This document shows positions 43,380 to 52,818 of a stretch of 64,000 nt of DNA, one piece after another. Within the stretch, counting starts at the first letter, position 1. Every line of letters starts with the position of its first letter. Source of the DNA: Paenibacillus xerothermodurans (GTDB lineage Bacteria; Bacillota; Bacilli; Paenibacillales; NBRC-103111); assembly GCF_002220865.2 (NCBI RefSeq), contig NZ_NHRJ02000006.1, positions 124,001-188,000 of the forward strand, read 5' to 3'. The translations under genes were made by a program, and so were the position numbers. Below the pieces are notes generated by a model. That model was not told where the DNA came from, ran no database searches, and saw only the letters and a list, made by a program, of their open reading frames with translations.

Positions 43380-44608
43380 ACCGCATGCCCCCCACTATGC
43401 TTCATTATTGATTGCTGATACACCGCCAGTGTGCGGGCGACCATAATGTCCAGAGTGTGATGCTGCATCAGCCGCTGTTTCGCGTTACGCACCATTCTGT
43501 CTACGACCGTGCGATCACTCAGGATGAACTGTAGTTTTTCGCTCAACGCGCGGCTATCTCCAGTAGGAAATAATACACCGGTGCATCCGTCTTCGATCAT
43601 TTCCGGTATCCCGCCGGCTGCGGACGCCACCACCGGCTTACCCGCGGCCATCGCTTCCAAAATTGCATACGGGCAATTGTCAATCAAGCTCGGCAGAACC
43701 ACTGCGTCGGCTTTGCGCAGCAGCGCCGGCACATCGCTGCGGTTGCCGAGAAATTGCACATGGCTCTGCAACGACAGGTCTTCTGCCATCGCCACCAGCT
43801 TATCCTGCAACGGTCCGTCGCCAACGATCCAACACAGCCAATTTTGCCGTTGCTGCCCAAGCGTCCGCAATGCCTCCAAGAGTATACGGTGCCCCTTTTC
43901 CGTGACCAGACGAGCCGGACAAATGAAAATCATCTGATCTTCCTTAACGGGAGCAGCAGCGGCAACAGTAGGCGGACTGTCGTCGGCCATCATCTTATGC
44001 CGCATCGCTGCAATATCAAGCCCGTTCGGAATGACTGTGAACTGCGCGCTATCTAAGTGATACATCTCTTGAAATATGTTTGCCAACCAATGTGAGGGCA
44101 TAATTGCGCAGTCCGACAGCTTCGAACCGGCATGCTCGAGATCATGCACATACTTTCTACGGATGGCTCCAAAGTCATGCTGCCGGGAGAACAGCTCCTG
44201 ATACAGGCTGCCGTGTATCGTGGCGACCAATGGAATACCCTCGGCAATTCTCTGGAAAGCCCGTGCTGCGAACACATCCTGTGCGTGAATGACATCATAA
44301 TCACGGATACCGAAATAGCTCGCCGCGAGAGCGAAACCGCTCCGGGAGATTTCCAGATTTTTAATCCAAGGGTCGATGAGTTCCCACTGGCGATGAAAAT
44401 ATTGCTGGAACTTCGTGCTCACCAGGGAGTTGATCTTGATTTGCTGCAGCCCCTGTTTAGAGGATAGGAGGTACTGGGAGTTTGTCATCGAAAACAAGTC
44501 CACCACGTGCCCCCTTCGTTCAAGCCCCTCTTTTAGAGTACTAACGTACTGCCACATTCCCCCTACGTGAGGGAATTTGGCTAAAAATGAAGTAAGAAGA
44601 ATTCTCAT
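43376..44608 (-). CDS. glycosyltransferase family 4
   Basis: 410 residues, GT-B fold. N-terminal domain with FLAKFPHVGGMWQYVSTLKEG; linker IPLVATIHGSLY; C-terminal UDP-sugar domain with IPNGLD, FICPARLVTEKGHRILLEAL and DNCPYAILEAMAAGKPVVAS, GGIPEMI (E-x7-E motif). ATG 44608 follows AAAGGAGGG. It is followed in coupled fashion by the 152-residue protein. Confidence 0.92.
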   Translation of the reverse strand: MRILLTSFLAKFPHVGGMWQYVSTLKEGLERRGHVVDLFSMTNSQYLLSSKQGLQQIKINSLVSTKFQQYFHRQWELIDPWIKNLEISRSGFALAASYFGIRDYDVIHAQDVFAARAFQRIAEGIPLVATIHGSLYQELFSRQHDFGAIRRKYVHDLEHAGSKLSDCAIMPSHWLANIFQEMYHLDSAQFTVIPNGLDIAAMRHKMMADDSPPTVAAAAPVKEDQMIFICPARLVTEKGHRILLEALRTLGQQRQNWLCWIVGDGPLQDKLVAMAEDLSLQSHVQFLGNRSDVPALLRKADAVVLPSLIDNCPYAILEAMAAGKPVVASAAGGIPEMIEDGCTGVLFPTGDSRALSEKLQFILSDRTVVDRMVRNAKQRLMQHHTLDIMVARTLAVYQQSIMKHSGGHAV

Positions 44609-44627
44609 AGGTCCCTCCTTTCGCGAT

Positions 44628-45677
44628 TTACGGCTGGGTTTTCACTCCCATCTGCTGCAGCAAATGTGACAGCTCACTAAGATTCACCTCAACGTTGTCA
44701 CAGCCCGGCCAGTAATTGCTGCTGTCAGCGAACGCCCGGGGACGCACGGCTTTGCAAATCATGCTCCAATGTCGGAGCCCGCCATACAAGCATATTTGTT
44801 TAATTTCCGATGGCAGAAAGTGCGGTGAAAAAAATTCCAGCACCTTGGTACCCCGTTTTGAGAAAGTTAAATTGGTCAACGCACTTCCCGTGGAAGATAT
44901 TACCATCTGTGCGGAAGAAAATAGCCGAACTTGCTCACGCACCGGCATAGCTTCCGGGTATACCGTTTCAAAGCCACAGCTGCTGAGCAGTGACGCCACC
45001 TGTGCCTCATTCACCACAGTGCGCCATCCCACGCCGGCACGGCTAATATAAATGCGCCTGGCGGCAGTAGTGCCGTGATGAAACCGTGCGAATGTGTTAC
45101 GCAGACAGCTGTACGCCCATCTTTCGCCTCTCCGCAATGCCGGCACGATCAACCGGTCCGCCTGAATATGCAAAAAGGGCTCGCTCGGAACCACATGGTG
45201 TGGGCTGATTCCGAACGCAGCCAATGTCTCCAATTGAAAAGGCCGGGGGTTGCAGCCTATAAGATACGTATCCACATGGACACCGGACATTCGGAGCAGC
45301 AGAATACGCGGCAGCACATCGTACATCCAATGATAATAATTAGCTGATCCGACTGTGTTCAGCACTGCTAGACTGCCAGGGACATGCCGCACCTCCGGCA
45401 ATGCCGCTTCGCGGAAAACCGGGTGCAGCAGCGGGTCTTCGGTCCAGTGGTAGGACACATCCCAGAGCAAATAGTTATCCGGCGTAATTACCGTTCCACT
45501 GTCCCCCCACACCCGACCGTCCGGAATAACGGCGACAAATACCGGATGTCTGCTCTCCACGCAGAGCGGTATATAGGTGGTATACATGTTTAAACCTGAC
45601 TGCCGTGCCCACTCCCTAGTATGACAAAAGTAATGGTCCGGCGCCTTTTGCCGGTTACGGTCATATTCGGCTGCCAT
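44628..45677 (-). CDS. glycosyltransferase family 61 (DUF563)
   Basis: 349 residues. The GT61 hallmarks are SANYYHWMYDVLPRILLL, RIYISRAG, and the C-terminal SSAQMVISSTGSALTNLTFS with GTKVLEFF. Family members transfer xylose, GlcNAc or arabinose; the bacterial ones are uncharacterised for the most part. ATG 45677 follows GGGGAGGGG. It sits 19 bases before the GT4 gene in the same operon. Confidence 0.88.
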   Translation of the reverse strand: MAAEYDRNRQKAPDHYFCHTREWARQSGLNMYTTYIPLCVESRHPVFVAVIPDGRVWGDSGTVITPDNYLLWDVSYHWTEDPLLHPVFREAALPEVRHVPGSLAVLNTVGSANYYHWMYDVLPRILLLRMSGVHVDTYLIGCNPRPFQLETLAAFGISPHHVVPSEPFLHIQADRLIVPALRRGERWAYSCLRNTFARFHHGTTAARRIYISRAGVGWRTVVNEAQVASLLSSCGFETVYPEAMPVREQVRLFSSAQMVISSTGSALTNLTFSKRGTKVLEFFSPHFLPSEIKQICLYGGLRHWSMICKAVRPRAFADSSNYWPGCDNVEVNLSELSHLLQQMGVKTQP

Positions 45678-45747
45678 ATGCCCCTCCCCGTCGACTCACT
45701 GTACCATACTCAGCTAAGACCATACTGCGCTTAGAAGCTTGATGCTA

Positions 45748-46419
45748 CTAGTATTGGTATTGCCGAATGAAAGCCTCTTTGTTCGCCAATATCGGCTGAA
45801 ACTGCTGCGGACATCCTTTCGGGAACAGCACACCCAGACCGTTCGAGTGCAGGAAGGTCAGATGAGGATAAGCGGATGACAACTCTGCCCACAGCCGATA
45901 CACGCCAAAATCCTTCTCACGCACAGCGATATCATGAAAAAGCACAATTCCGTTGTGTGCTACTTTCGGGTACCATGCTGTATAATCATGCAGCGAAGCC
46001 TCGTACGTATGGTACCCGTCTATGTGCAACAGAGAGATAGACCCATCCGGAAACGAAGGCAGAGCTGCATCGAAGGTGTTCCGAATCAATGTGCTAAATG
46101 GGGCATACTCCCTCTGATTGACCGTAGCCACCCGTTGAAATACATCATCCTGGTAATAGCCCTGGTGGGGATCGCCTTGCCAAGTGTCGACAGCATAGCA
46201 TCTGGTGGATAATCCCCCATCGCGCACTGCCTGACACATGCTGAAGTAAGATGTGCCCATGAAAGTCCCCAGCTCCGCTATGTTGGCGGGCTGCATAAAG
46301 CGCACCAGATCATAGGCAAAGCGCGTGTGCCCTGACCAAGGTCCGGCTAGCATAACCGCGGCAGACAGTTCAGGCGCGTAGGCGGCTGCGAATGATGGAT
46401 TGTAGAATTGCCAAACCAT
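45748..46419 (-). CDS. class I SAM-dependent methyltransferase (Methyltransf_24)
   Basis: About 223 residues. IAELGTFMGTSYFSMCQAV is the SAM-binding motif I, CYAVDTWQGDP the acidic loop and LLHIDGYHTYEASLHDYTAW with GIVLFHDI the typical Methyltransf_24 core. These enzymes modify sugars in surface glycans. ATG 46419 with GGGG upstream is preferred over a GTG that lies within that site. Located between the GT2 and GT61 genes, so it may methylate a growing glycan. Confidence 0.85.
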   Translation of the reverse strand: MVWQFYNPSFAAAYAPELSAAVMLAGPWSGHTRFAYDLVRFMQPANIAELGTFMGTSYFSMCQAVRDGGLSTRCYAVDTWQGDPHQGYYQDDVFQRVATVNQREYAPFSTLIRNTFDAALPSFPDGSISLLHIDGYHTYEASLHDYTAWYPKVAHNGIVLFHDIAVREKDFGVYRLWAELSSAYPHLTFLHSNGLGVLFPKGCPQQFQPILANKEAFIRQYQY

Positions 46420-46449
46420 GCAATACACCCCTTTTTTGGGTAAAATGGG

Positions 46450-47145
46450 TTATTCCGTCTTGTCCGTGTATACTTCTTCCTGCCGGTTGTACTTGGCTTG
46501 AATCGAGTGTTCGTGGTATCTGTGTTCATCGGTAATAAAATCGAGAGGGTAGAAGTCCCAGTATCTAGCCAAATCTTCGAAGAACACGGCATCCGCCCAC
46601 GGCACGATCGCGCGATCGTCATTCCATCGCGGCACCAGTTTGAAGCATGCCGCCCTGTGCATCACGGAGTTATGATCGAGCTTTGTGGCCGGTTCCCTAG
46701 TGATACCCGCCAACGGCCTGATTCCGCGCGAATGGACGACGCCGTCAATCATAGCCGCCAATCGCTGTTGCCCGTAGAGAACATATACATGCGGATAGGT
46801 TTCGAAGACCTCAACCATTTTTTCAAAACGTCTGGGGAAATAAATATCATCATCTGTCAAGTAAGTGACCAGATCTCCGGATATGCGCGGAATAGCGAGG
46901 TTAATGCATGTTGCGTAGCGGGTGGTCTTTTTCCTGTCCTCTGCTTTGACCCAGGTCTGCAGCACTTGGATCCTTGGATCGGCGCTTGCGAATGCCGCGA
47001 TAATTTCCTGCGTCTCTTCGTTCGAGTTATCATCGACGATGAACAGCTCCCAGTTCGGATAGGTTTGATTTATCACACTGGTAATTGCATCCCGAATCAG
47101 CACGCGGCGGTTGTAGCTTGTCAAGATGCAGCTTACTTTCAACAT
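46450..47145 (-). CDS. glycosyltransferase family 2
   Basis: 231 residues, GT-A fold. VSCILTSYNRRVLIRDAITS, ELFIVDDNSNEETQ and DLVTYLTDDDIYFPRRF contain the nucleotide-binding Asp and the DDD metal site. GGGGGGAAA precedes ATG 47145. First gene of the run GT2, methyltransferase, GT61, GT4, 152-residue protein. Confidence 0.92.
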   Translation of the reverse strand: MLKVSCILTSYNRRVLIRDAITSVINQTYPNWELFIVDDNSNEETQEIIAAFASADPRIQVLQTWVKAEDRKKTTRYATCINLAIPRISGDLVTYLTDDDIYFPRRFEKMVEVFETYPHVYVLYGQQRLAAMIDGVVHSRGIRPLAGITREPATKLDHNSVMHRAACFKLVPRWNDDRAIVPWADAVFFEDLARYWDFYPLDFITDEHRYHEHSIQAKYNRQEEVYTDKTE

Positions 47146-47299
47146 GAAAATTTCCCCCCTATCTCATTGGGATTAACCAACAAGATCATCGTATTTTATT
47201 CATTTCGTACACGTGGTTGCCCCTAGCAATACCCCATTTTGTGGAAACACGGCGGTAGGCAGGATGGCCGGACCACTGCATGGTGCCGACGAACAGCGT

Positions 47300-47330
47300 A
47301 AAAAAAGGCCAAGAGCACCCGCTCTTGGCC
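47300..47330 (-). terminator. Rho-independent terminator downstream of the beta-rich protein gene
   Basis: GGCCAAGAGC (47307-47316) and GCTCTTGGCC (47321-47330) are a perfect 10-bp stem with a 4-base loop; the minus strand ends in T7. It lies 45 bases beyond the stop. Confidence 0.93.
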
Positions 47331-47375
47331 CCTGCGCAGCACGCGAACAGCTCACTGCTGTCACGAGCGAATGTT

Positions 47376-48008
47376 TTACAGGATGTCGTTGTACAGCTCG
47401 ACAATGTACTGCAAGCCTGCTGGATTCACCGGCCCGTTCGGGGGGAAGTTCGCTGCTTCGATAGATACTACGAAATGCTGTGTTGTGAGCAGGGGGAGTC
47501 CTACAGGCAGCGTACTGAGGTAAGTGTTGGAGAACTTGCGAACAGTTTGCCATTCATAGGGAGGCGATGCTGCTTGCATGGCGCCGGTAGGTGCTCCTCC
47601 CACAGGTGTCGCGCTGGCAAAAAGTTGCAGCCCGACCGCAGGAATGCTCAAATACTCTTCCAAGAACAGAGTATTGGTGTTGTCACTAAACACGTCGGCT
47701 GTGGCCAGTCTAGTGATGGCTAACCCCACGGTAGGCAGTGTAAGCGTGACTGCTTGGGCAAACCATATTGTTTCAGGTTCTTCGGGAAGGGCACTCTCCC
47801 ATACATACTGCGGGTTCGGACTAGCATCTGAAGGATAGTATGCCAGCTCCGGCCAGAACGGAAAGAGTCTGCCAACGTTTGTGACCAGCGCCCTGGTCGG
47901 CGACGCAATTCCGGTAATCGCAGCTTCTACCGCATCCGTTCTGCTGGCAGTGGAGAACCAAGTAGTGCCGTTGTTGCTGGCTAATGTTGCGACTTGTGTG
48001 ATAGGCAT
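47376..48008 (-). CDS. predicted beta-rich structural protein, unknown family
   Basis: 210 residues without signal peptide or membrane helix. It is rich in Thr, Ser, Ala, Pro and aromatic residues: NNGTTWFSTASRTDAVEAA, FPFWPELAYYPSDASPNPQ, YVWESALPEEPETIWFAQAV and the C-terminal PPNGPVNPAGLQYIVELYND. The regularly spaced short strands suggest a beta-sandwich or adhesin-like structural protein. It stands just upstream of the glycan operon with its own terminator, so it may be the surface carrier that is glycosylated (inference). ATG 48008 has GGAAGTGA upstream. Confidence 0.55.
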   Translation of the reverse strand: MPITQVATLASNNGTTWFSTASRTDAVEAAITGIASPTRALVTNVGRLFPFWPELAYYPSDASPNPQYVWESALPEEPETIWFAQAVTLTLPTVGLAITRLATADVFSDNTNTLFLEEYLSIPAVGLQLFASATPVGGAPTGAMQAASPPYEWQTVRKFSNTYLSTLPVGLPLLTTQHFVVSIEAANFPPNGPVNPAGLQYIVELYNDIL

Positions 48009-48803
48009 CTGTCAATCACTTCCCTTATCAAATTATGACCACTCGTTGCGCGATCATAGTTCATCTTATTCGACAGGGGTATGATTGTTTTGGACGAGAA
48101 CCGGAGGCACACTAGCGCATTTAATTTGCAAGTTTAGAAGTGCTGGTGAATGGCCTGTGCCGCGGCTAAATGAAAGAGAATGCACTAGCAGTCAGTACGC
48201 TCAGCGTGTCAGGATCTCTCTAATCGCTGTTCCTTTTGCCTCTTTTTCGTCCAGCGGGGGGGTCCCTGGCCCATACCATCTGATAGAGATACTAGCTAAC
48301 AATAATGCTGTGCCCCAATATAAACTCTTCCATGCCCAACTGAAGGCTGAGGCTCCCAACTCCGACGCAGCGCCTGAAGTGCACCGGCTTGGCCGGTGCA
48401 CAATCACGGCGATCTGCGAATAAAAAAGCCTCAAGACAATTAACGACGCAGACCCGACGCAGCCCCCCAGAGCATCGCAGATGAGTGCCCAGCTCGATCA
48501 GGCGGCTCAACGTGGCTGTAAATCTGCCTTGCTAGATCATAGCGATACCGAGCGCCGTCGCCAGCATCCAGATTATGTTCGCATTCCACCGGTCTGACTG
48601 GGTGAAGCTCGTAGTCACCCGCAAGGGAGGCATTGCCAACGTGGATGCGATAAATCCAGCTTACGATGGGGTTAAGCGGCATTCGCACGAAACGATAGAC
48701 AGAGAGCAGAATGCCCACTTCCCACAGAGACGCAAGCCCAATCTCGTCCCAGGGGGTTGGAAGCGGCAATCACGATGAGTTTCTTGCTGAGCGGGAGGGC
48801 TGC
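48009..48803. other. 795-bp region without a convincing gene, contains a GC-rich hairpin
   Basis: GTGCACCGGC (48379-48388) and GCCGGTGCAC (48392-48401) form a perfect 10-bp stem with 3-base loop but no U run; it may end transcription from the gene at 48804. A minus-strand frame 48440-48769 (TTG start, segment IVSWIYRIHVGNASLAGDYE) looks protein-like but lacks a ribosome site, and another at 48201-48434 ends in a hydrophilic IRWYGPGTPPLDEKEAKGT. Either may be remnants. No assignment is made. Confidence 0.35.
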
Positions 48804-49868
48804 TTACACTGTGACAGCTTTCAGTGTGCGACAGATTGCATCCGTCACTTCCCTGGTAGTAGCTGTACCGCCGATATCCGGCGTTTTACAGCCGCTGGCC
48901 GTCACTTGTTCCATCGCCGCCAGCAGTTTATCTGCAATTTCATGCTCACCCAAGTGATCGAGCATCATCTTCGCAGTCCACACCTGACCGAGCGGGTTGG
49001 CAATCCCCTTGCCGGTGATGTCCGGCGCCGAGCCATGCACCGGTTCGAACATAGACGGATATTTGCCGTTCAGATTGATGTTGGCTGCAGGAGCAATACC
49101 GATGCTGCCCATGATAGCGCCTCCAAGATCGGTCAAAATATCACCGAACAAATTACTGGCCGCGATCACGTCAAATATTTGCGGGCGCGTGACGAAAAAC
49201 GCCGCGAGCGCATCGATATGAATGGCAGACGTTTTTATCTGCGGATAATCGGCGCTAACGTCTTTAAACACATCATCCCAAAACGGCATCGAATGCACAA
49301 TTCCGTTCGACTTGGTGGCGCTGGTCACGTGGCCTCTTCTTTTCTGCGCCAACTCAAATGCGTACCGCATGGCACGCTCCGTGCCTTTCCTGGAGAACAC
49401 GGCATTTTGGATGGCTAATTCGTCTTCTCCCTTATGTATCCGGCCTCCGATTTCGCTGTACTCCCCTTCGCTGTTCTCCCTAACCACGATAAAATCAAAA
49501 TTATTATGATTGCGCAGCGGAGAGCTCAGACCTTGAAAGTATTTCGCCGGGCGGATATTGATGACCTGTTCGAATTCCCTACGGATCTTGATTAGCAGGC
49601 CCCACAACGACACATGGTCCGGTACACGGCTTGGATCGCCGACCGCCCCGAGAAAGACCGCGTCAAAGCCAGACAACGTCTGGATCCCGTCATCCGGCAT
49701 CATTTTGCCATGCTCCATGTAATAATCACAATTCCAAGGGAAATTGGTGAACTTCAGCTTCAAGCCGCCGTGCACATCCATTACAGCCTGCAGCACTTGC
49801 AGCGCTGCCGGAACAACCTCCTGCCCTATCCCGTCACCGGGAATGACAGCGATTTCAAAAGTTTTCAT
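48804..49868 (-). CDS. tartrate dehydrogenase / D-malate dehydrogenase (decarboxylating)
   Basis: 354 residues, isocitrate/isopropylmalate dehydrogenase superfamily. IAVIPGDGIGQEVVPAAL; NAD-binding DHVSLWGLLIKIRREFEQVI; FIVVRENSEGEYSEIGGRI; metal-binding DALAAFFVTRPQIFDVIAAS and FEPVHGSAPDITGKGIANP. The DHVSLWG and NIRPA features are those of TtuC/DmlA rather than LeuB. It converts tartrate or D-malate with NAD to oxaloglycolate or pyruvate. ATG 49868 is preceded by AAAGGAGG. It may be linked to the sugar-acid genes on either side. Confidence 0.9.
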   Translation of the reverse strand: MKTFEIAVIPGDGIGQEVVPAALQVLQAVMDVHGGLKLKFTNFPWNCDYYMEHGKMMPDDGIQTLSGFDAVFLGAVGDPSRVPDHVSLWGLLIKIRREFEQVINIRPAKYFQGLSSPLRNHNNFDFIVVRENSEGEYSEIGGRIHKGEDELAIQNAVFSRKGTERAMRYAFELAQKRRGHVTSATKSNGIVHSMPFWDDVFKDVSADYPQIKTSAIHIDALAAFFVTRPQIFDVIAASNLFGDILTDLGGAIMGSIGIAPAANINLNGKYPSMFEPVHGSAPDITGKGIANPLGQVWTAKMMLDHLGEHEIADKLLAAMEQVTASGCKTPDIGGTATTREVTDAICRTLKAVTV

Positions 49869-50177
49869 ATTTATCCTCCTTTTGTTGCTGCTGTGCGTGA
49901 TTTTTGCTTTGTGCGCGTGTTCATATGTTTAATTTCATAAAATGTTTGACGAGCACAGTATGCAAGGGCAGTATAGCATACGGATTTTGTTTTTTGAACC
50001 GTCAGCTTTGTTCACAACTTACATAGATGCAGTGTGCCAGCTGACACCAGCACGGCGCAGACGAAAAAGACATGGACGAATACCATTCCATGCCGACGCC
50101 CTTCATATCCGACCGTTGCTGCTGCTGAAGATTGCTGCCTGTGGCGCAACTGTCAACTCTTGATGACACCTGTGCGG
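49869..50177. other. intergenic region between speD and the dehydrogenase, no gene seen
   Basis: About 310 bases. No coding frame, terminator or operator was found with confidence; it should contain the promoter of the dehydrogenase gene. Confidence 0.4.
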
Positions 50178-50984
50178 TTAGTAAATGTTTTTGCCATAGA
50201 ATATTTCATCCATCTCCATTTGCACGCTTTGCGTGATCTCTTCCTGCTCCTCTGGAGACAGCTTGTCTTTGGTGTAACCGAACAGATAGTTATTGAGATC
50301 GAATTCTCTGAGTTTACATTTTGTATGGAAAATATTTTCCTGATACACGTTAACATCGATCATATGAAACATGTCTTTGATCTCTTCCGGAATGTAGTTC
50401 TGAATCGAGCTGATGTCGTGGTCAATGAACAGCTTATGCCCGCTGATGTCTCTGGTGAAGCCGCGCACCCGGTAGTCCACCGTCATGATGTCGGTATCGA
50501 ATGAGCGGATAAGGTAATTCAATGCTTTCAGCGGTGAAATTTCGCCGCATGTGGAGACATCTATGTCAGCCCTGAACGTACTAATGCCTTCGTCCGGATG
50601 ATACTCCGGATACGTATGCACCGTGATGTGACTTTTATCCAAAGCTAAGACCACCGACTCGGGCAAAGGGCCCGGGGACTCCTCAAACCTCTCCGTCGGT
50701 ACTTCAACTACAGGCTCTTCCGAAATCAGCATGGTCACACTCGCTCCCTGGGGAACGTAGTCCTGCTTGGCGATATTCAACACGTGTGCGCCAATAATAT
50801 CAGCGACATTTTTCAAAATGGCAGTTAATCTGTCAGCGCTGTACTGTTCATCTATATAGTCGATGTAAGCTTCGCGTTCTTCTTTGGTTTTGGTGAAGCA
50901 GATGTCATACATATTAAAGCTTAATGATTTGGTAAGATTATTGAAGCCATGTAGTTGGATACGCTGCTCCGGCGTTAGGCTCAT
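50178..50984 (-). CDS. speD: S-adenosylmethionine decarboxylase proenzyme (SpeD, proteobacterial-type length)
   Basis: 268 residues, the long class like Escherichia coli Spe[21 protein letters not shown] near the start, [17 protein letters not shown], then [13 protein letters not shown] where cleavage before Ser118 (in DKSH) creates the pyruvoyl group, and [37 protein letters not shown] follows. It makes decarboxylated SAM for spermidine synthesis. ATG 50984 has AGGGAGAG upstream. A monocistronic gene here; no speE adjacent. Confidence 0.95.
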   Translation of the reverse strand: MSLTPEQRIQLHGFNNLTKSLSFNMYDICFTKTKEEREAYIDYIDEQYSADRLTAILKNVADIIGAHVLNIAKQDYVPQGASVTMLISEEPVVEVPTERFEESPGPLPESVVLALDKSHITVHTYPEYHPDEGISTFRADIDVSTCGEISPLKALNYLIRSFDTDIMTVDYRVRGFTRDISGHKLFIDHDISSIQNYIPEEIKDMFHMIDVNVYQENIFHTKCKLREFDLNNYLFGYTKDKLSPEEQEEITQSVQMEMDEIFYGKNIY

Positions 50985-51227
50985 CGGCTATCTCTCCCTA
51001 TTTCTTTTGTGGTCAATAACTAATATGTCCCCTTCATAATTTACCAATTCCCAGCGGCGCTGGAATTTCCTAAATATTTTTTATTTAACCTTATTTGAGT
51101 AAGGAAAAACATTAGCAGGCGCGGTACCCCCCACCGTGTGAGGCGCTCGGGAAAAATGCCGTGGCGGTACGATGAGGGGTGACCCATGCTGGATGCATAG
51201 GGCCAAGGGGCGCTACGCGGCAGAACA

Positions 51228-51268
51228 CAGAAACAGCCTGCAGGGAGAGCTCTGTCAGGCTGTTTCTG
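51228..51268. repeat. 13-bp inverted repeat (large hairpin) downstream of the amidase fragment
   Basis: CAGAAACAGCCTG (51228-51240) and CAGGCTGTTTCTG (51256-51268) are perfect arms with a 15-base spacer. No U run follows on either strand, so it is at best an atypical terminator for the fragment ending at 51330; it could also be a remnant of a mobile-element end. Confidence 0.5.
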
Positions 51269-51329
51269 CGTCGAGCAAATATTTTGCACGTGCAGGGGGG
51301 AACCCTCGTGCGAGATATAAGCGTGAAGC

Positions 51330-51773
51330 CTATCTCGAACTGCTAGGAGTAACAGCCGGCGGCTGGCGGTGCAGCGTGGCTTGTTCGTATGCATACGCAT
51401 ACTGGATGAGTGTTCCTTCGCTGAACGGTCTGCCCAGCATTTGAAGCCCGGCCGGATACTTGCCATGGCTGAATCCCATTGGTACGGTCAGCGCCGGGAA
51501 GCCGGTCGGAGGGCTCATCAGACCGCTGTTATTGCCATGAGGACTTGTGAGATCGCCAATCAACCGCGGCGGGTTATTCCATGTCGGATAAATAATGGCG
51601 TCCAGGTCATGATCGGCCATTGCCTTCAGCACGGCTTGGCGGTATTTCTCGCGATAAAACTCACCTTTCAGATATTCAGGATCATCGATAGGGGCGGTCG
51701 CCATTTTCTGGCCTGCAAGCAGCCGTTCCTTAATGGAAGGGTCAAATTTGCCTGAGCAAATTAAGCTGCTGAG
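51330..51773 (-). pseudogene. amidase signature enzyme, C-terminal fragment only
   Basis: The frame after about 51773 reads GKFDPSIKERLLAGQKMA, LKGEFYREKYRQAVLKAM, DAIIYPTWNNPPRLIGDL, and PPTGFPALTVPMGFSHGKYP, the C-terminal third of an amidase. The catalytic Lys and the Ser-cis-Ser pair of the family lie in the missing N-terminal part. It overlaps the 3' end of the aldolase gene in another frame, so a deletion has joined the two. It cannot be active as it stands. Confidence 0.8.
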
Positions 51774-52677
51774 ACGACCAATTAGTGAGCCTATGCAGCT
51801 GCTCGATTTCCATCCGGTGCGTGGCTGTGAATTGTTGATGGTTTTTGGAACGACAAATGTAATTCGTGAAGATCCCCTCAAGCATCAGATAATATTTCGC
51901 ATTAACCGGATATAGCTGTTTTTCGATCAGTGAAGCCATGCTGAGCACATCACTCAATCGCTCCGCTTGTTCCGGCTTGGCAGCAGCATTACGTGAGAGC
52001 CACACATAGAGTTCAGGGTGGAAATTCGCCATGACACCGCTGTATCCGGAAATACCAAGCTTCAGCGTTGCCAGCAGGGTCGCCGAGTTAGCGTTATAAA
52101 TATTCAAGCCGGTCCCGCTCACAGCTGCCATTTTAGCTTTGATGTTGTCCACATCACAGCTCGTATCCTTGAGAAACAGGAATCTCCCGGTTTCCGCGCA
52201 CCACTGCAGCATTGCCGGGGAAATAATTCTTTTATACGGGTAAGGACACTCGTATAGGCCGAGAGGCATCGATTCAGGTACAACGGCCAGCAGCTTTTCC
52301 AGATTCGCCTTCCACACTTCGTCCGACTCCTCCGCGGCGGCCGACCGATTGGTCAACAGGACGAGCGCATCAATCCCTGTTTCCGCCAATGCGTTCAGTT
52401 CCCTCACCTGTTCCGCATGAGAATCCGCAATGTGGCCCGATGCGATGACAGGCACGCGCTGTGCCGCCTTGCGTTTCACAAACGCTGCCAGCTGCACCCG
52501 CTCTTCCAAACTTAAATAAAACATTTCACTGGACTGGCATACCGCGAACAATCCGTCTACTCCGCGCGCAATGTACCACTCAATCGTCCGCTCGACGGCA
52601 GCGTAGTCAATCTTGTTATCGTCGGTGAACGGAGTCACCATGGTCGGCCAGACCCCTTTGGAAATTTTCATTGTCAT
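51742..52677 (-). CDS. dihydrodipicolinate synthase / N-acetylneuraminate lyase family aldolase
   Basis: 311 residues, TIM barrel. GVWPTMVTPFTDDNKIDYAA, CQSSEMFYLSLEERVQLAAF, LYECPYPYKRIISP (conserved Tyr), LFLKDTSCDVDNIKAKM (Schiff-base Lys) and GISGYSGVMANFHPELYVW. The last about 20 residues (NWSSQQLNLLRQI) do not look like the family end and match the deletion junction with the amidase fragment; the active site is unaffected. ATG 52677 follows GAGAGGGAG. Family members split a keto acid such as N-acetylneuraminate or a 2-keto-3-deoxy sugar acid into pyruvate and an aldehyde. The sialidase-like gene upstream makes a neuraminate-like substrate plausible. Confidence 0.85.
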   Translation of the reverse strand: MTMKISKGVWPTMVTPFTDDNKIDYAAVERTIEWYIARGVDGLFAVCQSSEMFYLSLEERVQLAAFVKRKAAQRVPVIASGHIADSHAEQVRELNALAETGIDALVLLTNRSAAAEESDEVWKANLEKLLAVVPESMPLGLYECPYPYKRIISPAMLQWCAETGRFLFLKDTSCDVDNIKAKMAAVSGTGLNIYNANSATLLATLKLGISGYSGVMANFHPELYVWLSRNAAAKPEQAERLSDVLSMASLIEKQLYPVNAKYYLMLEGIFTNYICRSKNHQQFTATHRMEIEQLHRLTNWSSQQLNLLRQI

Positions 52678-52818
52678 TGATTCTCCCTCTCATTTCACCG
52701 GTTGCTGAAGCCCGTTCGTTGGGCCTCGTGTTGAGCCTTTTGTTTAACCTTCTGTCGAGCCTTTTTGTGCGGTGCTCCAGACGCACCCACCTCTTACCTC
52801 TATGGACGGATTTGTTCG

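Noticed and set aside
48440-48769. Minus-strand gene of 109 codons downstream of the D-malate dehydrogenase
   Set aside because: Protein-like in parts but without ribosome site or known family; left as unassigned in the intergenic entry.
51228-51268. Terminal inverted repeats of an insertion sequence
   Set aside because: The arms are only 15 bases apart with no transposase between them; a hairpin is the simpler reading.
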